A stretch of DNA of 7,138 nt. Origin: DATEMK01 sp035275625 (GTDB taxonomy: Bacteria > Bacteroidota > Bacteroidia > AKYH767-A > OLB10). Of the stretch, positions 1 to 6,405 are shown one piece after another; the stretch's first letter is position 1, and each line of letters begins with the position of its first letter. Location of the stretch: the NCBI GenBank assembly GCA_035275625.1, contig DATEMK010000327.1, positions 1 through 7,138 on the forward strand, written 5' to 3'. Position numbers and translations under genes: made by a program. The notes below the pieces were generated by a model. That model did not search any database. It was not told where the DNA came from and saw only the letters and a list, made by a program, of their open reading frames with translations.

Positions 1-83
1 CCTGTTCATATAAAGATTACGAGCAGGCATGTAATAATGAAATACCTGACAGATGGTGGCAGGCGCTTCAGAAAATGGGTTAA
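1..83 (+). CDS. 3' end of an unidentified gene (frame uncertain)
   Basis: Reading from base 3 gives 26 codons ending in TAA at 81-83. The peptide has mixed, protein-like composition (acidic, aromatic and cysteine residues, with an ending DRWWQALQKMG). A competing frame from base 1 stays open to TAA at 112-114 and gives a 37-residue, very basic tail ending KKPGKKSKNQ. I prefer the first because its composition is more like an ordinary globular protein, but both are possible and only one can be real. The reverse strand is also open here, but it would have to start within the A/T-rich leader region. I do not recognise the product. No terminator hairpin is visible between this end and porP. Confidence 0.35.
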   Translation, partial: CSYKDYEQACNNEIPDRWWQALQKMG

Positions 84-157
84 AAAACCAGGTAAAAAAT
101 CGAAAAATCAATAAGAAACAAAAAACAAATAAACAAGTATAAAGGATAAAAAAAATT

Positions 158-165
158 TAGTTTTG
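158..165 (+). promoter_or_regulatory. Candidate Bacteroidota -7 promoter element for porP
   Basis: TAGTTTTG is an exact match to the TAnnTTTG element of the primary sigma factor in Bacteroidota. It lies 82 bases before the porP ATG, within an A/T-rich stretch. No TTTG or TTG sits about 19-25 bases upstream, so the -33 element is missing or degenerate. The same octamer occurs before gldK. The call rests on the consensus match and position only. Confidence 0.4.
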
Positions 166-247
166 TTATTGAATAAATTTTTTAGTTACTTTACCGCCTG
201 TTTTAAAAATCCAACTTAGCCAATCCATAAAATCTAACAGAATCAAT

Positions 248-1177
248 ATGAAAAAAGTTTTATTTACACTCCTTTTAATATCTTCTTCCGTTCTCGTATT
301 TGCTCAGCAGGATCCGCAGTTCAGCCAGAATATGTTTAACCGTTTACAGCCAAATCCGGCCACTGCAGGAAGTAACGATGCAATCTGCGCAAGTCTTCTT
401 TACAGGAGTCAATGGGTAAGTTTTGAAGGTGCTCCTAAAACAATGCTGCTCAGTGTGGATGCCCCCGTGGATTTTTTACACGGAGGACTTGGTTTGACAA
501 TAATGAGTGATAAATTAGGATTTGAAAAAAGCCTGACTGCAAAACTTGCCTATGCATTAAGATTTACTGTCGGATCAGGCAATATCGCTTTAGGCGTTGA
601 TGCAGGAATACTTCAAAAATCTTTAGAGGGAGGTTTGGCTTCACAGGGAGGAGTTTATATTCCTAATGACCCAACTGATAATTTAATACCTCAGGCTTCA
701 GTTAGCGGAACCAAGTTTGATGTAAGTGCCGGAGCTTTTTATAACTCCGAACATTTGTATGCAGGTATTTCAGCAACAAATTTAACAGAGCCAAAAATTA
801 ATTATGGAGATTTTGCCTCCAAAGCTGTAAGGCATTTGTATGGAACTATTGGTGCAAGTTTTGACTTAACTCCTTCGGTTGCCCTGAAACCATCTGTTTT
901 TGTAAAATCAATTCCTGCAAAGACGATTGCCGATTTCAATTTGAATGTTCATTTTAACAATCGTTTCTGGATAGGCGGTTCTTATAGATTAGAGGATGCC
1001 ATTGTAGCAATGGTCGGAGTCAATATTATTGAGAACCTTCGCCTTGGATATTCCTATGATATTACCACATCACCGATTAAAAATTACAGTAATGGATCCC
1101 ACGAAATTACACTTGGCTATTGTTATAAGATTAAGAAAAAAATCCCACCTGTTCTCAGAAACGTAAGATTTCTCTGA
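248..1177 (+). CDS. porP: PorP/SprF family type IX secretion outer-membrane protein
   Basis: A 309-residue protein of the PorP/SprF family, whose members are small outer-membrane beta-barrel proteins linked to the T9SS; SprF is needed to export the adhesin SprB, and PorP is needed for secretion in Porphyromonas. Residues 1-19 form a clear signal peptide (MKK, a hydrophobic core, then VFA before QQ), so the mature form probably starts at Q20. The hallmark follows at once: DPQFSQNMFNRLQPNPA (22-38) then TAGS. Next comes YRSQWVSFEGAPKT (52-65), then alternating beta-strand-like segments, and a typical end with FWIGGSYR (240-247), NLRLGYSYD (263-271) and GSHEITLGY (283-291). Length matches the family, about 300. 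The ATG is the only start that gives the signal peptide; there is no Shine-Dalgarno, as is normal in this phylum. Its place just upstream of gldKLMN matches the P. gingivalis porPKLMN cluster. Whether it serves general secretion or one substrate, as SprF does, cannot be told. Confidence 0.93.
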   Translation: MKKVLFTLLLISSSVLVFAQQDPQFSQNMFNRLQPNPATAGSNDAICASLLYRSQWVSFEGAPKTMLLSVDAPVDFLHGGLGLTIMSDKLGFEKSLTAKLAYALRFTVGSGNIALGVDAGILQKSLEGGLASQGGVYIPNDPTDNLIPQASVSGTKFDVSAGAFYNSEHLYAGISATNLTEPKINYGDFASKAVRHLYGTIGASFDLTPSVALKPSVFVKSIPAKTIADFNLNVHFNNRFWIGGSYRLEDAIVAMVGVNIIENLRLGYSYDITTSPIKNYSNGSHEITLGYCYKIKKKIPPVLRNVRFL

Positions 1178-1196
1178 TTAATTTAAAAAAAAAGAT

Positions 1197-1214
1197 AATA
1201 AGTAACTTATTTTT
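1197..1214 (+). terminator. Weak A/T-only hairpin after porP
   Basis: AATAAGT (1197-1203) and ACTTATT (1205-1211) are perfect reverse complements around one base, so a 6-bp stem with a TAA loop can form, followed by three more Ts. An A-tract precedes it. The stem has one G-C pair only, so it is a poor intrinsic terminator at best and may only attenuate. Its position, 19 bases after the porP stop and before a new promoter-like element, is what makes it worth listing. Confidence 0.3.
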
Positions 1215-1281
1215 GAGAAAATCGTTTTTATAGTATTGGATTATAAAAGTGATAAAAAAATGAGTTTAAAAAATATTATTG

Positions 1282-1289
1282 TAGTTTTG
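1282..1289 (+). promoter_or_regulatory. Candidate Bacteroidota -7 promoter element for gldKLMN
   Basis: TAGTTTTG matches TAnnTTTG exactly and is identical to the element before porP. It lies 53 bases before the gldK ATG inside the 165-base porP-gldK gap, the widest gap in the cluster. No good -33 TTTG is seen at the expected distance. If active, gldKLMN could be transcribed independently of porP. Confidence 0.4.
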
Positions 1290-1342
1290 CCGTTAGGGGT
1301 TATGATCATTAAATCTAAAAGTCTAAACTAAACTTGCCGAAG

Positions 1343-2605
1343 ATGAAAAAACTAATAATCGGATCTTTCATTCTGCTGATACTTAGCAGTTGCGGAGGAG
1401 GTAACCGTGGTCAATTAGTAGGTGCACCGGGTCGGGAGAGATGGTACCAGGCAGATCCTTATGGAATGGTCTTTATTCCATCAGGTTCTTACAACATGGG
1501 TCCCAGTGATCAGGATGTTCCTTACTCATTGGTTGCTCAAAGCCGTACAGTTTCGATACATGCTTTTTATATGGATAACACGGAAATCACGAATAATGAG
1601 TATCGCCAATTTGTTGAATGGGTCAGAGATTCACTTGCTCATCGCCTTATCGGGGGTGATCATCTCATTGAAGAGGGTGAATATGGTGAAAGAATTAACT
1701 GGAAAGCTAAAATAAAGTGGGAGGAAGAGGAAAATGTGGAAACTTTAGCAGAATTATTTCTTCCGGAAAGTGAAAGGTTTTACAGAAGAAAAGAAATTGA
1801 TACCCGTAAGCTCAATTATGAATATTACTGGGTTGATTTGAAAACAGCGGCTCAAAGAGATCAGAGAGAACAGGGAAAAACCGATCGTTCCGTTTTTATC
1901 AAAAAAGACATCATTAACGTTTATCCTGATACATTATCATGGATTCATGATTACACTTATTCATTCAATGATCCCATTACAAATATGTATTTCTGGCACC
2001 CTGCTTATGACGATTATCCGGTGATCGGAGTAACATGGAAACAGTCAAGAGCTTTTTGTATTTGGAGAACACAATTACTCACCAGTTATTTAATGACCAA
2101 TGAGGAAACTTTTGTGCAGGACTTCAGGTTGCCTACCGAAGCCGAATGGGAATATGCCGCACGGGGCGGATTGGATCTTTCACCATATCCCTGGGGAGGT
2201 CCGTATATAAGGAATAGCCGCGGATGTTTTCTCGGTAACTTTAAACCCATGAGAGGAAATTATCTGGATGACGGTGGATTTTATACAGTTAAAGCTACGG
2301 CTTACTGGCCTAACGATTATGGACTTTTTTGCATGGCAGGGAATGTTTCTGAATGGTGCAATGATGCATTTGACGAATCAGCGTATAACTTTACACATGA
2401 TCTGAACCCTTCTTATGTTTATGAAGTTAAGGAAAACGACCCTGTTGTTTTAAAGAGAAAAGTTATCAGAGGAGGCTCATGGAAAGATGTTGGATTCTAC
2501 TTGCAAACCGGCACACGTTCTTATGAATACCAGGATACCGCGAAGTGTTATATAGGATTTCGATGTGTGATGGATTTTATGGGCAGGGATAAGTCGGACT
2601 TCTGA
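1343..2605 (+). CDS. gldK: GldK/PorK, T9SS outer-membrane-associated ring lipoprotein
   Basis: A 420-residue lipoprotein that, with GldN, builds the periplasmic ring of the T9SS attached to the outer membrane. The signal peptide ends in a lipobox LSSC with the lipidated Cys at 17, followed by GGG. The rest has the formylglycine-generating enzyme (FGE-sulfatase) fold: FIPSGSYNMG (44-53), FYMDNTEITNNEY (75-87), YPVIGVTW (225-232), RLPTEAEWEYAARGG (262-276), GNVSEWC (333-339), RGGSW (376-380) and GFRC (405-408). A charged insertion at about 97-222, including INVYPDTLSW and YFWHPAYDDYP, is typical of GldK. The two catalytic cysteines that true FGEs carry shortly after RGGS are absent; here the stretch reads WKDVGFYLQTG, so the role is structural. 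The start is the ATG at 1343; a TTG at 1334 is in frame but would only add three residues before the signal peptide. GldJ shares the fold, but the gldLMN neighbours favour GldK. Confidence 0.95.
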   Translation: MKKLIIGSFILLILSSCGGGNRGQLVGAPGRERWYQADPYGMVFIPSGSYNMGPSDQDVPYSLVAQSRTVSIHAFYMDNTEITNNEYRQFVEWVRDSLAHRLIGGDHLIEEGEYGERINWKAKIKWEEEENVETLAELFLPESERFYRRKEIDTRKLNYEYYWVDLKTAAQRDQREQGKTDRSVFIKKDIINVYPDTLSWIHDYTYSFNDPITNMYFWHPAYDDYPVIGVTWKQSRAFCIWRTQLLTSYLMTNEETFVQDFRLPTEAEWEYAARGGLDLSPYPWGGPYIRNSRGCFLGNFKPMRGNYLDDGGFYTVKATAYWPNDYGLFCMAGNVSEWCNDAFDESAYNFTHDLNPSYVYEVKENDPVVLKRKVIRGGSWKDVGFYLQTGTRSYEYQDTAKCYIGFRCVMDFMGRDKSDF

Positions 2606-2699
2606 TTATAACTTGTAAGATTTTTTTTCAGCGATTTAGTATTTAATTTACCAGTCAAACCAAATAAATTATTAACCTTTAAAATCATTTTAAAAAACT

Positions 2700-3509
2700 A
2701 TGGGAATTGCGCAATTAACACAAGGAAAAGCATTTAAAAGAAATATGGCTCGTCTTTATGGATGGGGTGCGGCAGTTGTAATTTTAGGTGCTCTTTTCAA
2801 AATCCAGCACTATGAAGGAGCAGGTATAATGCTCGTACTTGGATTAGGAACAGAAGCAGTTATCTTCTTCTTTTCAGGATTTGAACCTCCTCATGAAGAT
2901 GTAGATTGGTCATTAGTTTATCCTGAACTTGCCGGGATGCATGAGCCTGGCTATGAAAAGGGAAAGATCAAAAAAATTGATCCTGCAGCCCAGGCATTAG
3001 ACAAAATGCTGGCTGATGCAAAAGTAGGTCCGGAACTGATCCAAAGTTTGGGAACAGGTTTAAAAGCTCTCAGTGATAATACCAGTAAGCTTTCTAATAT
3101 CACAGATGCTTCGGTAGCAACCAATGAGTATGCTCAAAGTGCCCGTAATGCTTCTAAATCCTTAGGTAACCTGACTCAATCTTATGATAAAGCTGCGCAG
3201 GCTTTAGGAGAAATGAATGTGTCAACTGACGATATAAAAGCATATAACGACCAGATGAAAAATGCCGGTAAAAACCTTGCAGCTTTAAATGCAAATTATG
3301 AATTACAATTGCAGGACTCAGCAAATCACCTTAAACAAACTTCCCGTTTTTATGATGGCATCCATTCCTTAATGGAAAATTTAAATTCATCCATGGAAGA
3401 TACTAAAAAATATAAGGATGAAGTTGCGAAACTTGCCAAGAATTTGTCTTCACTTAACACGGTTTATGGTAATATGTTATCAGCGATGAACATGAATCCA
3501 AATAAGTGA
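2700..3509 (+). CDS. gldL: GldL/PorL, T9SS motor inner-membrane protein
   Basis: A 269-residue inner-membrane protein that forms, with GldM, the proton-driven motor powering type IX secretion and, where present, gliding. There is no signal peptide. Two membrane helices lie at about 18-37 and 41-60, joined by the very short loop HYEG. The charged residues buried in or near the membrane that family work links to proton use are present: K34 (LFKIQHY), E52 (GTEAVIFFF) and E62 (SGFEPP). The conserved segment DVDWSLVYPEL (67-77) follows. The rest, about 95-269, is predicted cytoplasmic, helical and rich in Asn, Ala, Ser and Lys. It contains three similar stretches, SKSLGNLTQSY (152), GKNLAALNANY (190) and AKNLSSLNTVY (246), suggesting an internally repeated coiled coil. 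It starts 94 bases after gldK and ends 73 bases before gldM, with no terminator on either side, so it is probably co-transcribed with both. Confidence 0.95.
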   Translation: MGIAQLTQGKAFKRNMARLYGWGAAVVILGALFKIQHYEGAGIMLVLGLGTEAVIFFFSGFEPPHEDVDWSLVYPELAGMHEPGYEKGKIKKIDPAAQALDKMLADAKVGPELIQSLGTGLKALSDNTSKLSNITDASVATNEYAQSARNASKSLGNLTQSYDKAAQALGEMNVSTDDIKAYNDQMKNAGKNLAALNANYELQLQDSANHLKQTSRFYDGIHSLMENLNSSMEDTKKYKDEVAKLAKNLSSLNTVYGNMLSAMNMNPNK

Positions 3510-3582
3510 GAGAAAACTTCGTTATAGCATTAACCAAAGTCATTAATTAATTAACCAACAACCAAAAATCAGTATCTAGAAT

Positions 3583-5226
3583 ATGGCGGGCGCGAAACTT
3601 ACTCCTCGACAGAGGATGATTAACATGATGTACCTCGTTCTTACTGCCCTTCTTGCCTTGAACGTTTCAAAAGAAATTATTAACGCTTTTGTAACTGTAA
3701 ATGACAGCCTGGAGGTTTCCAATAAGAATACAACAGATAAAAACAAAACAGCTTACGATGCTTTTGAGTTTGCAATGAAAAATAATCCGGTTAAAACCAA
3801 GCCGTATTACGACAAAGCTATTTCCACAAAAAAACTTTCTGATCAAATGTCAGCCTATATTGATAGCCTTAAAAATGCGCTGGTAATAAAAGCAGATGGG
3901 ATTGATATAGCAAAAGGTGAAAAAGTGCCTCCTTTGATCGAAATGGATGACAAGGAAAATTATGACATTCCTACACTTATACTTTGTGGACAGGAGAACG
4001 ATGGAAAAGGAGCAGAAGCCTCAAAGTTTAAAGCAAAAATCACAGAATTTAAGCAGAATATGCTGAAAAATGTTCCACCTGAAGATCAAAAAAGATTTGT
4101 TTCAAGATTTGACGAGTTGCTTAATACGAAAGATCCTGATCCTTCAAGTAAAGTTTATAAAGAAGACAATAAGAGAACTTGGGAAATGGCGAATTTTTAT
4201 CACAACCCCGTGGTTGCATCTGTTGCACTGTTGACTAAATTTCAGGCTGATGTTAAGAATACCGAATCTGAAGTAGTCACTCATCTTTTAAGCTCTATAG
4301 ACAAAGCCTCGTTTAAAGTTGAATCTTTACAGGCGCGCGTTATAGCTCCGACAAGTTACGTTTTACTCGGACAAAAATATACTGCCGATGTTTTTCTTGC
4401 TGCATTAATGTCAACGGCTAATCCAAAAATATCAGTTGGAGATGTTGATACTGCAAAAAAAGTTTTACGAGGCGCAGGCCAGGAATTGCCTGTTGCAGGA
4501 GGATTAGGCAGATATGAAACTGTGCCCGGTTCGGAGGGAATAAAAAAGTGGGGTGGAATTATTACAGTTAAAAACCCAACCACTAATTTGGATGAATCGT
4601 ATGCATTTACCTCCGAATACATTGCTGCAAAACCATCAACAGTTATTTCAGCTGACAAAATGAATGTATTATATATAGGAGTACCTAATCCGATGTCTAT
4701 TTCTGTTCCAGGTGTAGCCAACGATCTTGTCGCTGTCACCGCTACAGGCGGAGGGGTTACATTAGCAAAAGATCCAAAAGCTGGTGGCGGTCATTACATT
4801 GCAACAGCAACCACACAAGGTGATTGCAACATTAGCGTTTCTGCTAAAATGGATAATAAAAATATGCCGATGGGTGCAATGAAATATCGCGTAAAGCGGG
4901 TTCCGGATCCTGTAGCAAAAATTGCAAATATGAAAGGCGGACCTATAAATAAGAATACGCTTGCTGCTCAGTCAGCAATCATCCCTGTAATGGAAGGATT
5001 CGATTTTGAGCTTTTCCCCAGGGTAACAGGTTTTAAAATTACGATTGTTAAAAGAGGTAAAGATCCCATTGAAATTGAAAGCAATTCCAATTTATTGACC
5101 CAGGCAATGAAGGATAATATCCTTCAATCTCCATTAGGTACGAAAATTTACTTTGAATATATTAAAGCTTCTCTTCCTGATAAAACTACCCGATCATTAA
5201 ATCCATTAAACTTTGTATTGAATTAG
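3583..5226 (+). CDS. gldM: GldM/PorM, T9SS motor and periplasm-spanning protein
   Basis: A 547-residue protein with one membrane helix and a large periplasmic part; GldM dimers combine with a GldL ring to form the motor, and the extended periplasmic domains transmit energy to the GldK-GldN assembly. The N-terminus is diagnostic: KLTPRQRMINMMYLVLTALL, then ALNVSKE, with the membrane helix at about 13-35 and the conserved acidic E31 within it. A helical first periplasmic domain follows (about 40-240), then beta-rich domains. NVLYIGVPNPMSISVPG (361-377) is the signature of the third domain, and YRVKRVPDP (435-443) leads into the C-terminal domain with FELFPRVTGFKI (475-486). Length is slightly above the roughly 515 residues of well-studied homologues. 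The ATG at 3583 begins the conserved MAG start. The gene ends in TAG and lies 42 bases before gldN. Confidence 0.96.
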   Translation: MAGAKLTPRQRMINMMYLVLTALLALNVSKEIINAFVTVNDSLEVSNKNTTDKNKTAYDAFEFAMKNNPVKTKPYYDKAISTKKLSDQMSAYIDSLKNALVIKADGIDIAKGEKVPPLIEMDDKENYDIPTLILCGQENDGKGAEASKFKAKITEFKQNMLKNVPPEDQKRFVSRFDELLNTKDPDPSSKVYKEDNKRTWEMANFYHNPVVASVALLTKFQADVKNTESEVVTHLLSSIDKASFKVESLQARVIAPTSYVLLGQKYTADVFLAALMSTANPKISVGDVDTAKKVLRGAGQELPVAGGLGRYETVPGSEGIKKWGGIITVKNPTTNLDESYAFTSEYIAAKPSTVISADKMNVLYIGVPNPMSISVPGVANDLVAVTATGGGVTLAKDPKAGGGHYIATATTQGDCNISVSAKMDNKNMPMGAMKYRVKRVPDPVAKIANMKGGPINKNTLAAQSAIIPVMEGFDFELFPRVTGFKITIVKRGKDPIEIESNSNLLTQAMKDNILQSPLGTKIYFEYIKASLPDKTTRSLNPLNFVLN

Positions 5227-5268
5227 ACGTATATAAAAATCAGCGTAATCATTCAAACATTCATTAAA

Positions 5269-6123
5269 ATGAGAAAAATAATCGTAGTTATCCTTGCAGT
5301 GTTTCTGTCAGGCATCAATGCTTCTTTTTCACAGGCTCCAACGTCAAATGTATTGGACGGTGTGTACGTCAGGGAGCATTATCCATACAGGCCTGCCACA
5401 GCATTAGCCTACCTTCGGGAAGCGGATGTTATGTGGTCAAAAAAAATTTGGAGAGTTATTGATCTGAAAGAAAAAATGAATCTTCCTTTTGCCTGGCCAT
5501 TGTCTAAGCAAATGAAAGACCGCAAGAGTCTTATTGACATGATTATGGATGCAGTTGAAGAAGGTTCTGTCACAGCTTATAACGAAGATGAATTTATCAC
5601 CCCTAAAACTAAAGAAGAACTTGCTAAAATAGGCGGTGCCGGTGTTGATAGTACAACCATTACTGATCCTGAACCTCCTTATAATGTTCATGACACAGTA
5701 ATCATCAGGGAGTTTTCAAGAGATAAAATTGTCGCTTATCGAATAAAAGAAGAATGGTTTTTTGATAAGCAAAGATCTGTTATGGATGTTCGTATTATTG
5801 GAATAGCGCCTTTATTTTATGAAGTTGACGAAAAAGGAAATCAGCGGGAAGGTGCAAAAAAAGTTCCTACATTTTGGATTTATTTTCCGGAAATCAGGGG
5901 GCTTTTGGCTCAGACTGAATGTTTCAATCCGCATAATGATGCTGAAAGAAGAACCTATGATGACATTTTCCAGAAACGTATGTTTGCCAGTTACATCATG
6001 AAAGAATCCAATGTGTTTGACCGGAGGATTGAAGAGTACCGGCAGGGAATGGATGCCTTAGTGGAATCGGAAAGAATTAAAACCGATATTACTAATATGG
6101 AACACGATCTGTGGGAATATTAA
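5269..6123 (+). CDS. gldN: GldN/PorN, T9SS periplasmic ring protein
   Basis: A 284-residue exported protein that partners GldK in the outer-membrane-associated ring and contacts the GldM periplasmic tip. Residues 1-21 are a signal peptide (MRK, hydrophobic core, then a likely cut near SFS before QAP); there is no lipobox cysteine. Family hallmarks run through the whole length: VLDGVYVREH (28-37), READVMWSKKIWRVIDLKEK (50-69), YRIKEEWFFDK (157-167), RIIGIAPLF (175-183), FWIYFPEIRGLLAQTECFNP (202-221), then DDIFQKRMFASYIMKESN (231-248) and DRRIEEY (251-257). Length is usual for GldN. It is the last gene of the cluster: a strong terminator-like hairpin begins 28 bases after its stop. No second copy (GldO, known beside gldN in Flavobacterium) follows. 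Confidence 0.95.
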   Translation: MRKIIVVILAVFLSGINASFSQAPTSNVLDGVYVREHYPYRPATALAYLREADVMWSKKIWRVIDLKEKMNLPFAWPLSKQMKDRKSLIDMIMDAVEEGSVTAYNEDEFITPKTKEELAKIGGAGVDSTTITDPEPPYNVHDTVIIREFSRDKIVAYRIKEEWFFDKQRSVMDVRIIGIAPLFYEVDEKGNQREGAKKVPTFWIYFPEIRGLLAQTECFNPHNDAERRTYDDIFQKRMFASYIMKESNVFDRRIEEYRQGMDALVESERIKTDITNMEHDLWEY

Positions 6124-6150
6124 TATGTAATAGAAAACTTAAAATTAATT

Positions 6151-6186
6151 AAAAAGCTCCGGTGACAATTATCATCGGAGCTTTTT
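6151..6186 (+). terminator. Rho-independent terminator of the gldKLMN unit
   Basis: AAAAAGCTCCGGTGA (6151-6165) pairs with TCATCGGAGCTTTTT (6172-6186), a 15-bp stem with one G-U pair and a six-base loop CAATTA. The core AGCTCCG/CGGAGCT is G/C-rich and the right arm ends in five Ts. As the left arm starts with five As, the same hairpin could also stop transcription coming from the other side. It lies 28 bases after the gldN stop and well before hutU. Confidence 0.85.
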
Positions 6187-6320
6187 GCTTTTAACCCGGC
6201 AATTATATTACTGTTCATTTCCTATGCCTTTATTTTGCAGTGAAGGATCAACAGTACAGGAATAATAAAAGTTATGCTGATTGTTTAGTCTTTTGCGCCT
6301 GATCAATTTTGTTATTTCAA

Positions 6321-6328
6321 TAATTTTG
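6321..6328 (+). promoter_or_regulatory. Candidate promoter of hutU
   Basis: TAATTTTG matches the Bacteroidota -7 element TAnnTTTG, 77 bases before the hutU ATG. A TTTG at 6292-6295 could act as the -33 element, though the 25-base spacing is a little longer than usual. It sits downstream of the gldN terminator, so hutU should be expressed independently. The element overlaps a palindrome listed separately. Confidence 0.45.
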
Positions 6329-6347
6329 CAAAACACAATTGCGCAAT
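6324..6347. promoter_or_regulatory. Paired palindromes, candidate operator of hutU
   Basis: Two perfect 10-bp palindromes lie four bases apart: TTTTGCAAAA (6324-6333) and ATTGCGCAAT (6338-6347), with centres 14 bases apart. Each pairs a TTGC with a GCAA. The first covers part of the predicted -7 element and the second would sit around the transcription start, a position where a bound repressor blocks transcription. No regulator gene is in the window, so the operator role is inference from symmetry and place. Confidence 0.35.
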
Positions 6348-6405
6348 CTTAATTATCTTCGTACATCTTTTTATAAATTCGTATTCAATCGTTATTCATA
6401 CAATC

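Noticed and set aside
1302..1309. 8-bp palindrome ATGATCAT before gldK
   Set aside because: Short and A/T-rich, with no second copy nearby and no extension of symmetry; expected by chance.
1334..1342. TTG start for gldK three codons upstream
   Set aside because: ATG at 1343 gives a standard lipoprotein signal beginning MKK; the extension MPK adds nothing and TTG starts are less common.
1422..1715. Alternative + strand frame of 97 codons
   Set aside because: It is a shifted frame within gldK, which is clearly coding here (FIPSGSYNMG and the following residues).
4356..4739. Open frame of 127 codons on the - strand
   Set aside because: It lies wholly inside gldM, whose frame has strong family motifs on both sides (TADV..., NVLYIGVPNP). 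The reverse peptide has no recognisable motif, leader or promoter.
5437..6001. Short open frames inside gldN on both strands
   Set aside because: Shadows of gldN; the gldN frame carries the conserved W, YFPEIR and FQKRMF motifs across the same bases.
6187..6320. Possible small gene or RNA between gldN and hutU
   Set aside because: The longest ATG-started frames here are about 13 codons, and no stable hairpin other than the terminator was seen.
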